Origin: a virus
DNA: 64,000 bases
Virus record (IMG/VR): IMGVR_UViG_3300042731_002679
Location: 1 to 64,000 of that record
Direction: 5' to 3' (one strand)
Under the pieces are notes generated by a model, which was given only the letters and a program-made list of their open reading frames with translations, had not been told where the DNA came from and made no database searches. The position numbers and the translations under genes are program-made. Below, piece by piece: positions 16,241 through 23,978 of the stretch. Position 1 is the stretch's first letter; each line of letters begins with the position of its first letter.

Positions 16241-16424
16241 GCCTGAACCCACTCCCCGGTGCCCGTTCTGCGGGTCGAAGAAGACCTACGCGGAGGGGCA
16301 TCGGAACTACTTCTGCATGTCCTGCAAGCGGGGCTTCGACGACGACCCCGACGAGGGCGGGGATTACTCCACGGACCCGACTCGGCGTATGGAGCAACTG
16401 GAGCGACGGAGGGCGCGACGATGA
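16233..16424 (+). CDS. Zinc-ribbon protein
   Basis: 63 aa from an ATG inside the end of the previous gene. CPFCGSKKTYAEGHRNYFC then MSC gives a clean Cys4 zinc ribbon (CxxC-x14-CxxC), followed by an acidic stretch and an arginine-rich end. Possibly nucleic-acid or protein binding; the partner is unknown. Confidence 0.65.
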   Translation: MTEPEPTPRCPFCGSKKTYAEGHRNYFCMSCKRGFDDDPDEGGDYSTDPTRRMEQLERRRARR

Positions 16425-16537
16425 TCTGCATCTACATCGTGGCCGGCTCGGCGCTGGCCGGGTTCGTGGCCGGCTGGATCACGAACTACGTGCTCTGGGC
16501 GTGGAGCGAGGGGTACGGACGCCGGAATCGTTCTTGA
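16421..16537 (+). CDS. Tiny membrane protein
   Basis: 38 aa with one hydrophobic segment (VAGSALAGFVAGWITNYVLW) and a basic end (GYGRRNRS). Its ATG overlaps the zinc-ribbon stop (ATGA) and its last codons overlap the TTGACA at 16534. Function unknown. Confidence 0.5.
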   Translation: MICIYIVAGSALAGFVAGWITNYVLWAWSEGYGRRNRS

Positions 16538-16561
16538 CAGCCCGGCCGCGGCGCGGACAAT
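16534..16561 (+). promoter_or_regulatory. Sigma70-like promoter
   Basis: TTGACA (16534-16539), 16-bp spacer, GACAAT (16556-16561). Transcription would start near 16568, 150 nt before the replication-initiator gene and about 42 nt before the 19-bp inverted repeat at 16610. Confidence 0.55.
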
Positions 16562-16609
16562 GGCGGATGCCTTAACCAACACGGATGAAGGAATGGTCAG
16601 TCTACGAAC

Positions 16610-16706
16610 AAACCCCCCGACCCAGTGGCCAGGGCGCTCCGCAAGGGCGTCCAAGGCGGCCCTTCACCGCCTGGCGACGACCACTGGGTCGGGGGGTTTC
16701 TTTGTG
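16610..16706 (+). ncRNA. Putative small RNA or attenuator with 19-bp terminator stem
   Basis: A perfect 19-bp inverted repeat, AAACCCCCCGACCCAGTGG (16610-16628) with its complement at 16681-16699, is followed by CTTT. It encloses two more hairpins (about 16631-16652 and GGCGG/CCGCC at 16656-16671). With the promoter at 16534 this makes a ~140-nt transcript ending in a strong terminator. An open frame runs through the stem into the next gene, but a stem this long argues for RNA function. Alternatives: an attenuator for the replication operon, or a plain terminator for upstream genes. Confidence 0.6.
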
Positions 16707-16721
16707 CGCGGAGGCTCTGCT

Positions 16722-17495
16722 ATGGCTGCCGATTGGATCAAGATTGAGCACGGACTGCACACGAAGCCCGAAGTTCTCCAGCTTGCCGATCTTCTCGAAA
16801 CCTCCGAAAACGAGGTAGTTGGCCTACTCGTCCGATTCTGGCTTTGGGCTGACGCGAATCTGTCCCCTGAATGTCCCACCGTCGTCGGGACAACATCAGG
16901 ACTGAATCGGGTCGTCGGGCGGGACGGCTTTGCCGAAGCGATGGTATCGACAGGGTGGTTGATTGCCGACAACGGCTCGGTCTCGGTTCCGAACTACGAC
17001 CACCATTTGTCGCAAAGTGCTAAACAGAGGGCACTTGAGGCGAAAAGGAAGCGAAAGCAACGTGCGAAAATGTCCCGAACTTGTCCCGGGACATCTGGGA
17101 CAAAAGGTGGGACTAGAGAAGAGAAGAGAAGAGAAGAGAAGAAAGAACCCCCTAAGTCCCCCAAGGGGGATCAGTGGTTCGATGCGTTTTGGGCGTCGGT
17201 GCATCTCAAGGTTGGAAAGGCTAACGCGGAGAAGGCTTTCGCGAAGGCCGTCAAGCGCGTAGCCCAGGAACGGGAGTGTCTGATGCATGAAGCGGCCGAG
17301 CACATCGTCGAGCGAATGAAGGCGTTTGCCAGGACGCCGCAGGCCAACCCGGCTGACCACAGCCCGGTCCACCCGGCGACGTGGCTTAACGGTGGCCGGT
17401 ACGACGACGACCCGGCAGCGTGGGGTCGCGGCGACCGCCAGCAGAGCCTTCCCCTGGACAACACCCCGCACCAGCCCACCCGGAGGTACGACTGA
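16722..17495 (+). CDS. Replication initiator / helicase-loader-like protein
   Basis: 257 aa from the ATG at 16722. The N-terminal 110 residues resemble phage replication-initiation proteins with a winged-helix fold: MAADWIKIEHGLHTKPEVLQ, then a VGLLVRFWLWADANL helix and a domain ending NYDHHLSQSAKQRA. A basic, repetitive linker follows (REEKRREEKKEPPKSPKG) and then a helical DnaT/DnaD-like C-terminal part ending HPATWLNGGRYDDD. The stop overlaps the start of the DnaB helicase gene, which supports a role in origin recognition or helicase loading. Confidence 0.7.
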   Translation: MAADWIKIEHGLHTKPEVLQLADLLETSENEVVGLLVRFWLWADANLSPECPTVVGTTSGLNRVVGRDGFAEAMVSTGWLIADNGSVSVPNYDHHLSQSAKQRALEAKRKRKQRAKMSRTCPGTSGTKGGTREEKRREEKKEPPKSPKGDQWFDAFWASVHLKVGKANAEKAFAKAVKRVAQERECLMHEAAEHIVERMKAFARTPQANPADHSPVHPATWLNGGRYDDDPAAWGRGDRQQSLPLDNTPHQPTRRYD

Positions 17496-18940
17496 TGGAC
17501 GACGACCGGCTGCCACCGCAAGACATCGACGCTGAGAAGAGTGTGCTGGGTTCTGTCCTGGTTGACCCAACCTGCCTGGATGCCCTGGCTTTCCTAAAGC
17601 CCGAAGACTTCTACGCCGACGCCCATCAACGGCTCTACCGCCACCTGTCCGCGATGTACGACGAGGGCCGCAAGGTGGACCCGGTGATGGTGATCGACCG
17701 GCTACGGAGCGCCGGGGACCTGGAGGCGATCGGTGGACCGGCCTACATCGCCGAAGTGGCCGCGACCGTCCCCTACGCCAGCAACGCCGCCCACTACGCG
17801 AAGATCGTGAAGAACCGAGCCACCCGCCGGCGAATGATCGACGCCCTGGAAGTTGCCCGGGGGGAACTCTACAGCGACATCGGCTGCGACCCCGACAAGG
17901 TTGCCGACGCCGTTCAGCAGCAACTCACCGAAGCGGCCACCGGGGGGACGGACGGGAAGCCGATCCACGTATCCGCGGCGACCCTGGATTTCCTCGACCA
18001 CGTCGACCGCATCATGGAAGGCAGCGAGCAGGCCGGCATGATGACCGGGCTGCCGCACTTCGATGAGCAGATCGGCGGCCTATTCGCCCGGGAGCTTGCC
18101 CTGGTGGCTGCCTGCACCGGGTTCGGCAAGACGGCGTTCGGCTGCCAGGTGGCTTACCACTTCGCCTCGCACGGCCGGGGGGTGGCCTACTTCTCCCTGG
18201 AAATGGCCGCCCGAGAACTCGCCCAGCGAATCCTGTGCTCGGAAGCCAACGTCAGCAGCCGGCTGATCCGCACGAACACGCTGAAGGCGACCGACCGGGA
18301 ACGGCTTGTGTCGGCCTCGCAGCCAACCACCGAACTGCCGCTGTGGTTCAACGCCCAGTTCAACCTGACCACCCAGGAGATACATCGGTGGGTGAAGTGG
18401 CTGCAACGGGAGCGCGACATCAAGCTGGTCGTCGTCGACTACATCCAACGGCTGACTCCGACGGCGCCGCGTGGTTCGACCAGGGAACGAGAGGTGGCGT
18501 CCCTGAGCGACGGGCTGAAACGGCTGTCGGTCGACACGAACACGGCGGTCCTGGCCTTGTGCCAGTTGAACCGAGAGGCCGATAAGGAGCGGTTTCCGGC
18601 AACGCGGCACCTCAAGGAGTCCGGGGCGCTGGAGCAAGACGCCGATCTTGTGGCGTTCCTTTGGAAGTACGACTGGGATAAGACCGAGTCGGCGACCGAA
18701 GAGGCGGAAGCGGAGTCGCTGAAGGAAGGCCACCAGGATCATCCCTACAGCCGGATGCTGTACGTTCGCAAGAGCCGCAACGGCGAGGTGGGCGACTTCC
18801 CGCTGTCGTGGGTTCCGGCGCGAACGAAGTTCTACCGGCGTGGGGATTACCAGCCCGAGTACACGCCGCACCAGCAAGGGCCGCCGCCTGGTGCTCACGA
18901 AGAGTTTACCCCATACGCACAAGAGAGGATGGACTTTTGA
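17495..18940 (+). CDS. dnaB: Replicative DNA helicase, DnaB family
   Basis: 481 aa, near the usual DnaB length. N-terminal domain (~5-125) opens PPQDIDAEKSVLGSVL as in DnaB. RecA-like motor domain: Walker A ACTGFGKTAF at 206-215 (here with F where S/G is usual), YFSLEMAARELAQR, Walker B LVVVDYIQRL at 311-320, ALCQLNR (354-360) and SGALEQDAD (376-384), then MLYVRKSRNGEVG. All ATPase residues are present. It unwinds the phage fork; the gene upstream is the likely loader. Confidence 0.93.
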   Translation: MDDDRLPPQDIDAEKSVLGSVLVDPTCLDALAFLKPEDFYADAHQRLYRHLSAMYDEGRKVDPVMVIDRLRSAGDLEAIGGPAYIAEVAATVPYASNAAHYAKIVKNRATRRRMIDALEVARGELYSDIGCDPDKVADAVQQQLTEAATGGTDGKPIHVSAATLDFLDHVDRIMEGSEQAGMMTGLPHFDEQIGGLFARELALVAACTGFGKTAFGCQVAYHFASHGRGVAYFSLEMAARELAQRILCSEANVSSRLIRTNTLKATDRERLVSASQPTTELPLWFNAQFNLTTQEIHRWVKWLQRERDIKLVVVDYIQRLTPTAPRGSTREREVASLSDGLKRLSVDTNTAVLALCQLNREADKERFPATRHLKESGALEQDADLVAFLWKYDWDKTESATEEAEAESLKEGHQDHPYSRMLYVRKSRNGEVGDFPLSWVPARTKFYRRGDYQPEYTPHQQGPPPGAHEEFTPYAQERMDF

Positions 18941-19119
18941 ACGGGACCAACACCCTTGCCGACCGAGCGGCAAACCCGACCGGCTATCAGAAGATCACAT
19001 TCGACGACAAGCTGATCGTGATGCTGCGAAACGACCTCGACCGAGATCGAGCCATTCTGCTACTCCACCAGATTGCCGACCGGCTGGAGTTGGCCCGAGA
19101 ACAGGAGTTGACGCGATGA
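18937..19119 (+). CDS. Small hypothetical protein (TTG start)
   Basis: 60 aa from a TTG that overlaps the helicase stop and has GAGAGG upstream. Two short helices (KLIVMLRNDLDRDRAILLL then DRLELAREQEL). It overlaps the rusA start by 4 nt. Not recognised. Confidence 0.5.
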   Translation: MNGTNTLADRAANPTGYQKITFDDKLIVMLRNDLDRDRAILLLHQIADRLELAREQELTR

Positions 19120-19559
19120 TCCAATTCACCGTGCCAGCAGTCCCCGTCGCCCAGCCAAGGCCCCGAGCCTGCATGGTCGGCAGCGGCAAGGGCGCACGCG
19201 CTGGCCTGATTGGTGCGTCAAGCAAACACCCGATCAACAGTTTCAAGGCGGCGGTAGCCCATGCCGCGGCCGAAGCGTACTCGGGGCCGCCGCTCGACTG
19301 CCCGCTGGTAATGCGCATCGTCGCCGTGTTTCCGAGGCCGAAGGCGAAACAGTGGAAAACTCGGCCGATGCCGCGGGAACCCTACATCGCGAAGAAGAAC
19401 GATTGGGACAACGTCGGCAAGGGCGTCTGCGATGCGTTGAATCAGCGGGTGTTCGTTGACGACGGGCTCTTGTGGCGTGTCACGGTTGAACGATGGATTG
19501 CGGCCGGCGACGAACAACCGCACGTCGAGGTGACGATCGAAGCACTTGCCCCGGCCTAG
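19116..19559 (+). CDS. rusA: RusA-type Holliday junction resolvase
   Basis: 147 aa. RusA signature KKNDWDNVGKGVCDALNQRV then VDDG (93-117): D96, D98 and D106 match the three metal-binding aspartates of the KxDxDN...DAL motif, and D115/D116 the conserved YxDD. The N-terminus (IQFTVPAVPVAQPRPR) fits the family beta strand. It cuts branched DNA left by recombination or replication; gene order exo-recT-dnaB-rusA fits a recombination and replication module. Confidence 0.88.
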   Translation: MIQFTVPAVPVAQPRPRACMVGSGKGARAGLIGASSKHPINSFKAAVAHAAAEAYSGPPLDCPLVMRIVAVFPRPKAKQWKTRPMPREPYIAKKNDWDNVGKGVCDALNQRVFVDDGLLWRVTVERWIAAGDEQPHVEVTIEALAPA

Positions 19560-19575
19560 CCGGAGGGAGAAGCCG

Positions 19576-20196
19576 ATGAGTGAATATCCGAAATGTCAAC
19601 ACGGTATCGGTGATCCGAATGGGCTGGAGGAATGCCGAGAGTGCCGCATCGCGGAACTGGAGGGCGACGTCGAGCAACTCCGTAAGGCCCTTGACCATGA
19701 ACACGAACAGAGAATCGAGGCGGCTGTCGAAGGCAGCCGATGGAAGGCGGAAGCGGAGCGGCTGAAGGCGCACGACCCCGAGGGATGGGCCGATTGTGCT
19801 TTGCACGAATACGAGCAGCGGGAAAAGATACAAACCCAACATGCTGCCGAAGTGGCCGAGTTTAACGCTGGCTGGGAGGCGGCCCAACGTGGCGAGCCCA
19901 TGAGCAACGACCCCGAGCCGCCAGAAGATAATTGGCGGAATGGCTGGTGTGCGTTTCACGGGCTGAATCTACAGGCCGAAGTCGAGCGGCTGCGAGAGCA
20001 CAACGCCGGGGCGTTGGGAGCACACCTGGCGGTGTCGGCAGAGCGGGACAAAGCGGTTGCCGAAGTCGAGCGGCTTCGCGGCATCTTCATTCCGTTGGCC
20101 CACAACATCGCCGCCGAACTAGACGGCGGCAACTACGACTATTTGGCCGAGGAGCTACGCGAAGCCGCCGAGAAGGGAGAAGCCGATGCCAACTGA
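19576..20196 (+). CDS. Coiled-coil protein with small Cys cluster
   Basis: 206 aa. N-terminal CQH and CRECR could form a zinc site (residues 6-27); a long coiled coil follows (LEGDVEQLRKALDHEHEQRI...), with a second heptad segment around residue 140 (LQAEVERLREHN). A strong GGAGGGAGAAG precedes the ATG. Likely structural or adaptor; not recognised. Confidence 0.55.
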   Translation: MSEYPKCQHGIGDPNGLEECRECRIAELEGDVEQLRKALDHEHEQRIEAAVEGSRWKAEAERLKAHDPEGWADCALHEYEQREKIQTQHAAEVAEFNAGWEAAQRGEPMSNDPEPPEDNWRNGWCAFHGLNLQAEVERLREHNAGALGAHLAVSAERDKAVAEVERLRGIFIPLAHNIAAELDGGNYDYLAEELREAAEKGEADAN

Positions 20197-20569
20197 CCAA
20201 ACCAACGGCCGCCTGGCATGTAGCTGGATGCGTGACCGCAAACCGCCCGAGCCCGAGCGGCCGAAGGTGGCGCTATGCGTGTGCGGGGGTACGCACCGCC
20301 CCGCTTTCGATCCGGCTGACGTTTCGTGGTACTGCCCGTCGTGCGGGCGCAACGGCCCCGATGGCGACCCAGACGCCGCGAAGTGGAACGCCGACCAGCG
20401 GGCGTTGCGGGAGCATGAGTTACTGCGGGCCTACTTGGCAACCGTTTGCGATCATGCCCCCGTTAGATGGCGCAAGTTCTTTGACAGGTTTGGCATCGAG
20501 CCATCATACCCGGCTGCCGTCAGCGTTCTCGCCCGCCTGGCCGAACTGGAAGAGGAGGCGATGGGATGA
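20186..20569 (+). CDS. Zinc-binding hypothetical protein
   Basis: 127 aa overlapping the previous gene by 11 nt. CVCG (31-34) and CPSCG (50-54) give a Cys cluster with the pattern CxC-x17-CxxC; the second half is helical. Not recognised. Confidence 0.6.
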   Translation: MPTDQTNGRLACSWMRDRKPPEPERPKVALCVCGGTHRPAFDPADVSWYCPSCGRNGPDGDPDAAKWNADQRALREHELLRAYLATVCDHAPVRWRKFFDRFGIEPSYPAAVSVLARLAELEEEAMG

Positions 20570-20730
20570 AAACCCCCAGGCGAATCTTCCTGCAACCTGA
20601 CATGGGTGACGGCGAAGGCCGGACCTGGGCCGGCAACCGCGTAACCCCCGACGACGTGGAGTACGTGCGGGCCGATCAGGTTGCACGGCTGAAAAAGCAC
20701 CCGAAACCCAAGGGAAAGCCGAAGCCATGA
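20566..20730 (+). CDS. Short basic hypothetical protein
   Basis: 54 aa, ATGA overlaps at both ends. It opens MKTPRRIFLQPDMGDGEG and ends in a lysine/proline tail (KKHPKPKGKPKP). The layout resembles small phage proteins with a DDVEYVRAD motif; function unknown. Confidence 0.5.
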   Translation: MKTPRRIFLQPDMGDGEGRTWAGNRVTPDDVEYVRADQVARLKKHPKPKGKPKP

Positions 20731-21305
20731 CCCCACCTGTCCCGATCCCCGACTTCGCAATCCGCCGGTTCCAAGAGACGGGCGAGGTGGCGCTGGTGTG
20801 GCCGGTCGTGCCGCAGCCGCCGGAGTATGCGTTGCCGACTTCCTGGTGGAGCAGCGGCCAGACCCCGGTAGCGATTGAATTCGACCGCATTAGGTACGAC
20901 TTTCCCGTCCGCCCCGGCGATGTGCTGGAGGTGAGGGGCAGTCCATACGGACGGTGCCCCCGCTGTAATGCTCTGGGGGAATTGCGTGAGCGGCGACCAA
21001 ACGGGAACGATACGTGCCACAATGGGCACGTCTATCCCAGCCGTGACGCCAAACCTGACACGCTTCGCCTCCCCGTCGCCGCCGTCGATGCCAAGCGGTT
21101 CTCGGAAGTGACGGAAGAGAAACTGAGACAGGCGGGAGTCGGGAGTCTGATGCCAGAAATGCCCCAAGACCCAGGGGATGATTACCCAGACCCGTGGGAA
21201 GTGTTTGGTCACTGGTGGAACGAACAGCACGCCCACCTCGGCCCGGCGTACCTGGCTGAGGCTGACCCGTATCTGTGGATGATAACTTGCAAGGGAGGTG
21301 GGTGA
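20727..21305 (+). CDS. ASCH-like hypothetical protein
   Basis: 192 aa. FPVRPGDVLEVRGSPYGRC resembles the core of phage ASCH-domain proteins (PGDxLWVRE), a fold thought to bind RNA. A Cys pair (CPRC) and C-x2-HNGH could bind zinc. The C-terminal part has PWEVFGHWWNEQHAHLG, similar to the family's final strand and helix. Confidence 0.5.
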   Translation: MTPPVPIPDFAIRRFQETGEVALVWPVVPQPPEYALPTSWWSSGQTPVAIEFDRIRYDFPVRPGDVLEVRGSPYGRCPRCNALGELRERRPNGNDTCHNGHVYPSRDAKPDTLRLPVAAVDAKRFSEVTEEKLRQAGVGSLMPEMPQDPGDDYPDPWEVFGHWWNEQHAHLGPAYLAEADPYLWMITCKGGG

Positions 21306-21505
21306 TGGACGATTTCAAGTGGGTAGGTATTTGCCTGTCCGTGCTTTTTGTGGGGGTGGGCGTTACTAAGTCGGTGGAAACGTACATGGACAGAGCCAGC
21401 GATCAGAAGGCAATGGAATTGGGCTACGAGCAGGTATGGGATGCTGAGGCCAAACAGGTCTTGTGGAAGCCGATAACCAAACCGCCCAAGGGGCCGGGGG
21501 GGTGA
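21305..21505 (+). CDS. Small membrane-anchored protein
   Basis: 66 aa, TGATG overlap with the previous gene. One N-terminal transmembrane segment (WVGICLSVLFVGVGVTKSV) and a polar C-terminal domain. Function unknown. Confidence 0.5.
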   Translation: MDDFKWVGICLSVLFVGVGVTKSVETYMDRASDQKAMELGYEQVWDAEAKQVLWKPITKPPKGPGG

Positions 21506-21589
21506 TGCCACATGACTCCGCAGCCGGCCTTTAGCCCAGTACCGCGGAACTTGTAACGACGCCCGGCGGCGAAGCCGGGCACAAGACAA

Positions 21590-21685
21590 GGCCCCGTGGC
21601 ATAATTCGAGGTCAAGCCAACGGGATGGACTGGCGGGACTACTTTCCGCTTGCCGCTGGCTCCGGGTTCGACTCCCGGCGGGGCT
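21590..21685 (+). ncRNA. tRNA-like RNA without a normal D arm
   Basis: A 96-nt segment with a 7-bp acceptor stem (GGCCCCG with CGGGGCT, one G-U pair), a perfect T arm (CCGGG, TTCGACT, CCCGG), and a 9-bp central helix with one mismatch (AGCCAACGG with CCGCTGGCT). The helix is capped by a hairpin of 5 bp and a 7-nt loop (GCGGG-ACTACTT-TCCGC) where an anticodon arm would be. The D arm is replaced by about 18 nt. The loop lacks U33, no CCA is encoded, and an ordinary tRNA call fails. It may be a tRNA-like structure or a decayed tRNA. A GCCCGGC hairpin lies just upstream (21561-21580). Confidence 0.4.
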
Positions 21686-21715
21686 TACTTAAACCACTAG
21701 CAAGGGAGGCGAGTG

Positions 21716-22150
21716 ATGAGTAGTTACGAACAGCAAGCCCGTGACCTGCTTGAACAGATGTGCGGTGCTTTTGAGTGGAACTACCCCCAACGGCTGACGG
21801 CCAGCGACGTGGTCGAACTAGCAAACATGCTTGCCGAACTCGCCCGCCTCCGCCAGCGGGTGGCCGAGTTGGAGGCGGAGTGCGATCGGTTGCGGGAAGA
21901 CCTGGCAACCGCCAACGACGATTACAATCGCCAGTTCATTGGGAGAAGCAGAGCCGAAGATGCCCTGAAATTCGCCGTCGGGTTCCTGCGGGCGATGGCT
22001 TGTAAGGCCGTTGTCAATTGGGGCGATCTAGCAGGGATGGTTCGGCCGTATCCGATACCGCCGGATGGTGGACTCTACCGCCACTACGCCCGCCGGGTCC
22101 TCGACCGGATCGCGGAAATGCGGGAGGGAGGGCAGGGCGATGCCGACTGA
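21716..22150 (+). CDS. Coiled-coil hypothetical protein
   Basis: 144 aa with AAGGGAGG before the ATG. A leucine-heptad coiled coil spans about residues 40-75 (LAELARLRQRVAELEAECDR), followed by a helical C-terminal part. Not recognised. It overlaps the next gene by 11 nt. Confidence 0.55.
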   Translation: MSSYEQQARDLLEQMCGAFEWNYPQRLTASDVVELANMLAELARLRQRVAELEAECDRLREDLATANDDYNRQFIGRSRAEDALKFAVGFLRAMACKAVVNWGDLAGMVRPYPIPPDGGLYRHYARRVLDRIAEMREGGQGDAD

Positions 22151-22574
22151 CCTATCAACCATCGACCCCACCACGCTCCAGCCCGGCCCGTCTACGGATG
22201 CCCTGGTTGCCGAGTTGCTGGGGTGGAAGAAATCCAAGCCGCCAAGTTATGTTGACAAACAGTGTCAACGGTGGATCACGCCGGACGGTGACTTGAGGTA
22301 CATTGGCGGGTGCTTCATATATGCCAACTCGTTTCGCCCGAGCCGCGATCCGGACCACGCCGGGGAGTTGCGGAGGGCGGCGGTGGACTTCACGCTCTAC
22401 TACATGCCGAAACTCGCTAGCGTAGGGTGTTATATCTGGCATGACGAAGACGGTAAAGCCTCGCACTCCGCTGCATCCCTGGAGGAAACCAACGGCGACA
22501 AGGCAGCAGCCGAGGCCCTCGCCGTCACCCGAGCGTTCGTCGCGGCGATGATTGCGGAGCAGGAGAAAAAGTGA
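22140..22574 (+). CDS. Phage ABA-sandwich-like hypothetical protein
   Basis: 144 aa. DALVAELLGWKKSK near residue 20 and FRPSRDPDHAGELRRA around residue 65 match the pattern of small phage proteins with an ABA-sandwich fold (a VAxxLGW start and a PSxDxxxA motif). Function unknown; such proteins are common in phage early regions. Confidence 0.55.
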   Translation: MPTDLSTIDPTTLQPGPSTDALVAELLGWKKSKPPSYVDKQCQRWITPDGDLRYIGGCFIYANSFRPSRDPDHAGELRRAAVDFTLYYMPKLASVGCYIWHDEDGKASHSAASLEETNGDKAAAEALAVTRAFVAAMIAEQEKK

Positions 22575-22834
22575 AGAACCGGCAAATAGCCAACCTTGTC
22601 GACCAATCATGCGGTCACGCACGGCACGCATGTTATTTGTGCGCCGCAGAACCCGTCGAGGCAATCGTCGTGATGGGACCGAAGTGGTCGCAACTGGTTG
22701 GTCTTCCGCCCGAGGTAGGGTTGTACCTCGCCTTGTGCGGACGTTGCGAACGGGACTACCTGACTGAGGGACAGGCTATACTGACGGATGTATTCCTTCG
22801 TCGCCACCGCTGTAGGGTGGCCGAACTGAACTGA
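22571..22834 (+). CDS. Cys-rich hypothetical protein
   Basis: 87 aa with CGHARHACYLC and CGRCER, enough Cys/His for one zinc site. ATGA overlap with the previous gene. Not recognised. Confidence 0.55.
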   Translation: MKNRQIANLVDQSCGHARHACYLCAAEPVEAIVVMGPKWSQLVGLPPEVGLYLALCGRCERDYLTEGQAILTDVFLRRHRCRVAELN

Positions 22835-22855
22835 TACCCCAAGGGAGAGGATTCG

Positions 22856-23233
22856 ATGTCGGATGAAATTACCGTGGTGGCTCAGGTGTCCGTGGACAAC
22901 AGCCCGTATGTGTACCGCGACACCAGTCAAAACTTCGAGCACGACCAGGCGACGGCCGGCGGAACCAAGGTCTGCATGGACGTGGGAACCAGCGAAGAGG
23001 ACATCGACTTCGGCGACGTGGACGCCGGTTGGTGCAAGATCACGAACCTCGACGACGCCATCCCCATCCAGATCGGCAAGAAGGACGGATCGGGCAACAT
23101 GCAGGCGATGATCGAGTGCCCGCCCCTGTCCGAGCAAATCTGCTACCGGCCTTCCGGCACGACCTGGAGGACTGCGGCGCCGACGGCCGCCACGCTTACG
23201 GCCCGGCTGATTATCGACGCCCACGATCGGTAG
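22856..23233 (+). CDS. Beta-rich hypothetical protein
   Basis: 125 aa with AAGGGAGAGG upstream. Rich in Asp/Thr/Val, apparently all-beta, no membrane segment (VDNSPYVYRDTSQNF, IPIQIGKKDGSGNMQAMI). It looks like a small virion protein in composition but lies in the early region. Not recognised. Confidence 0.5.
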   Translation: MSDEITVVAQVSVDNSPYVYRDTSQNFEHDQATAGGTKVCMDVGTSEEDIDFGDVDAGWCKITNLDDAIPIQIGKKDGSGNMQAMIECPPLSEQICYRPSGTTWRTAAPTAATLTARLIIDAHDR

Positions 23234-23237
23234 GACC

Positions 23238-23582
23238 ATGCGAAAGCCGAGCGATCCGAAACTGGTGGAAGAGATGCGCCTGTTGGCCGTCGAGCACTTG
23301 AGCCGCTACGCGAGGTTTGACCTGAAGCGGTTCATGCGGTGGTTTGCCCGTCAGGCGGGCGATCGGCAGCGGTACTGGCTCGACCAGGGGATCGTCAAGG
23401 CGGCTCAGCAGGCACGCGAAGCGAAGAAGCGCAAGCAGCGCACTGTGCGGGATCGCGGCAGTGAACTCTACAACGACTTGAAGCGACACGAGGCCGTGTG
23501 CTTGACCAGCGACGGCCGCTACCTCAAGGGTTGGGACGACGTGATCGCTGAACACGAACGACGGATGGGAGAACCAAGGTGA
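23238..23582 (+). CDS. Basic helical hypothetical protein
   Basis: 114 aa, rich in Arg/Lys (for example AREAKKRKQRTVRDRG), with two long helices; likely nucleic-acid binding by charge. Not recognised. It overlaps the next gene by 4 nt. Confidence 0.5.
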   Translation: MRKPSDPKLVEEMRLLAVEHLSRYARFDLKRFMRWFARQAGDRQRYWLDQGIVKAAQQAREAKKRKQRTVRDRGSELYNDLKRHEAVCLTSDGRYLKGWDDVIAEHERRMGEPR

Positions 23583-23833
23583 ACGGCAAAGGCTCAGCCC
23601 GACGCCCGTGCTTTGTCAGCGACGAGCAGTTCAAGGAGAACTGGGATGCTATCTTCACCCATTCCCCCCTGGCGGCCGACGTTCAACAACTGGCTTGCCC
23701 AACGGGACCTGAGCAACCTGACCCCGCAGCGGGCAGCCGAAATGGCCTTCTGCGACGGGTTCACCATCGGACACACGCTGGCCCAGAAGCAGCCGGCAGT
23801 GACGCCCGAGCAGATGAGGAAGGCACTCGATGA
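23579..23833 (+). CDS. Short GKGS-type phage protein, overlapped by another frame
   Basis: 84 aa from a GTG at 23579. The first ~28 residues (MNGKGSARRP then FVSDEQFKENWDAIF) match a widespread short phage protein that normally ends soon after this motif. The remaining ~55 codons look like read-through of a second gene (23646-23978). Either the gene ends in this unusual way or a +1 shift joins the two. Confidence 0.45.
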   Translation: MNGKGSARRPCFVSDEQFKENWDAIFTHSPLAADVQQLACPTGPEQPDPAAGSRNGLLRRVHHRTHAGPEAAGSDARADEEGTR

Positions 23834-23978
23834 AGCCAAAGCAGGCCCCGAGCGAATGGCCGCCGAAATGGGCCGACCTCCCAGACCCGGAAACCCTGGA
23901 GCGGCTGAGCCACCCGGGCGCCAAGCCGCCGAGCAGGAAGAGGCAACTGGCCCGGATTCGACGGGAAATGGGGATTGA
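23646..23978 (+). CDS. Hypothetical protein overlapping the GKGS-type gene
   Basis: 110 aa from an ATG inside the previous gene. FNNWLAQRDLSNLTPQRAAE and KALDEAKAGPERMAAEMG give it a helical, gene-like look; the C-terminal third is Pro/Gly/Glu-rich. The overlap with 23579-23833 is 188 nt. Reading both as genes is uncertain. Confidence 0.45.
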   Translation: MLSSPIPPWRPTFNNWLAQRDLSNLTPQRAAEMAFCDGFTIGHTLAQKQPAVTPEQMRKALDEAKAGPERMAAEMGRPPRPGNPGAAEPPGRQAAEQEEATGPDSTGNGD

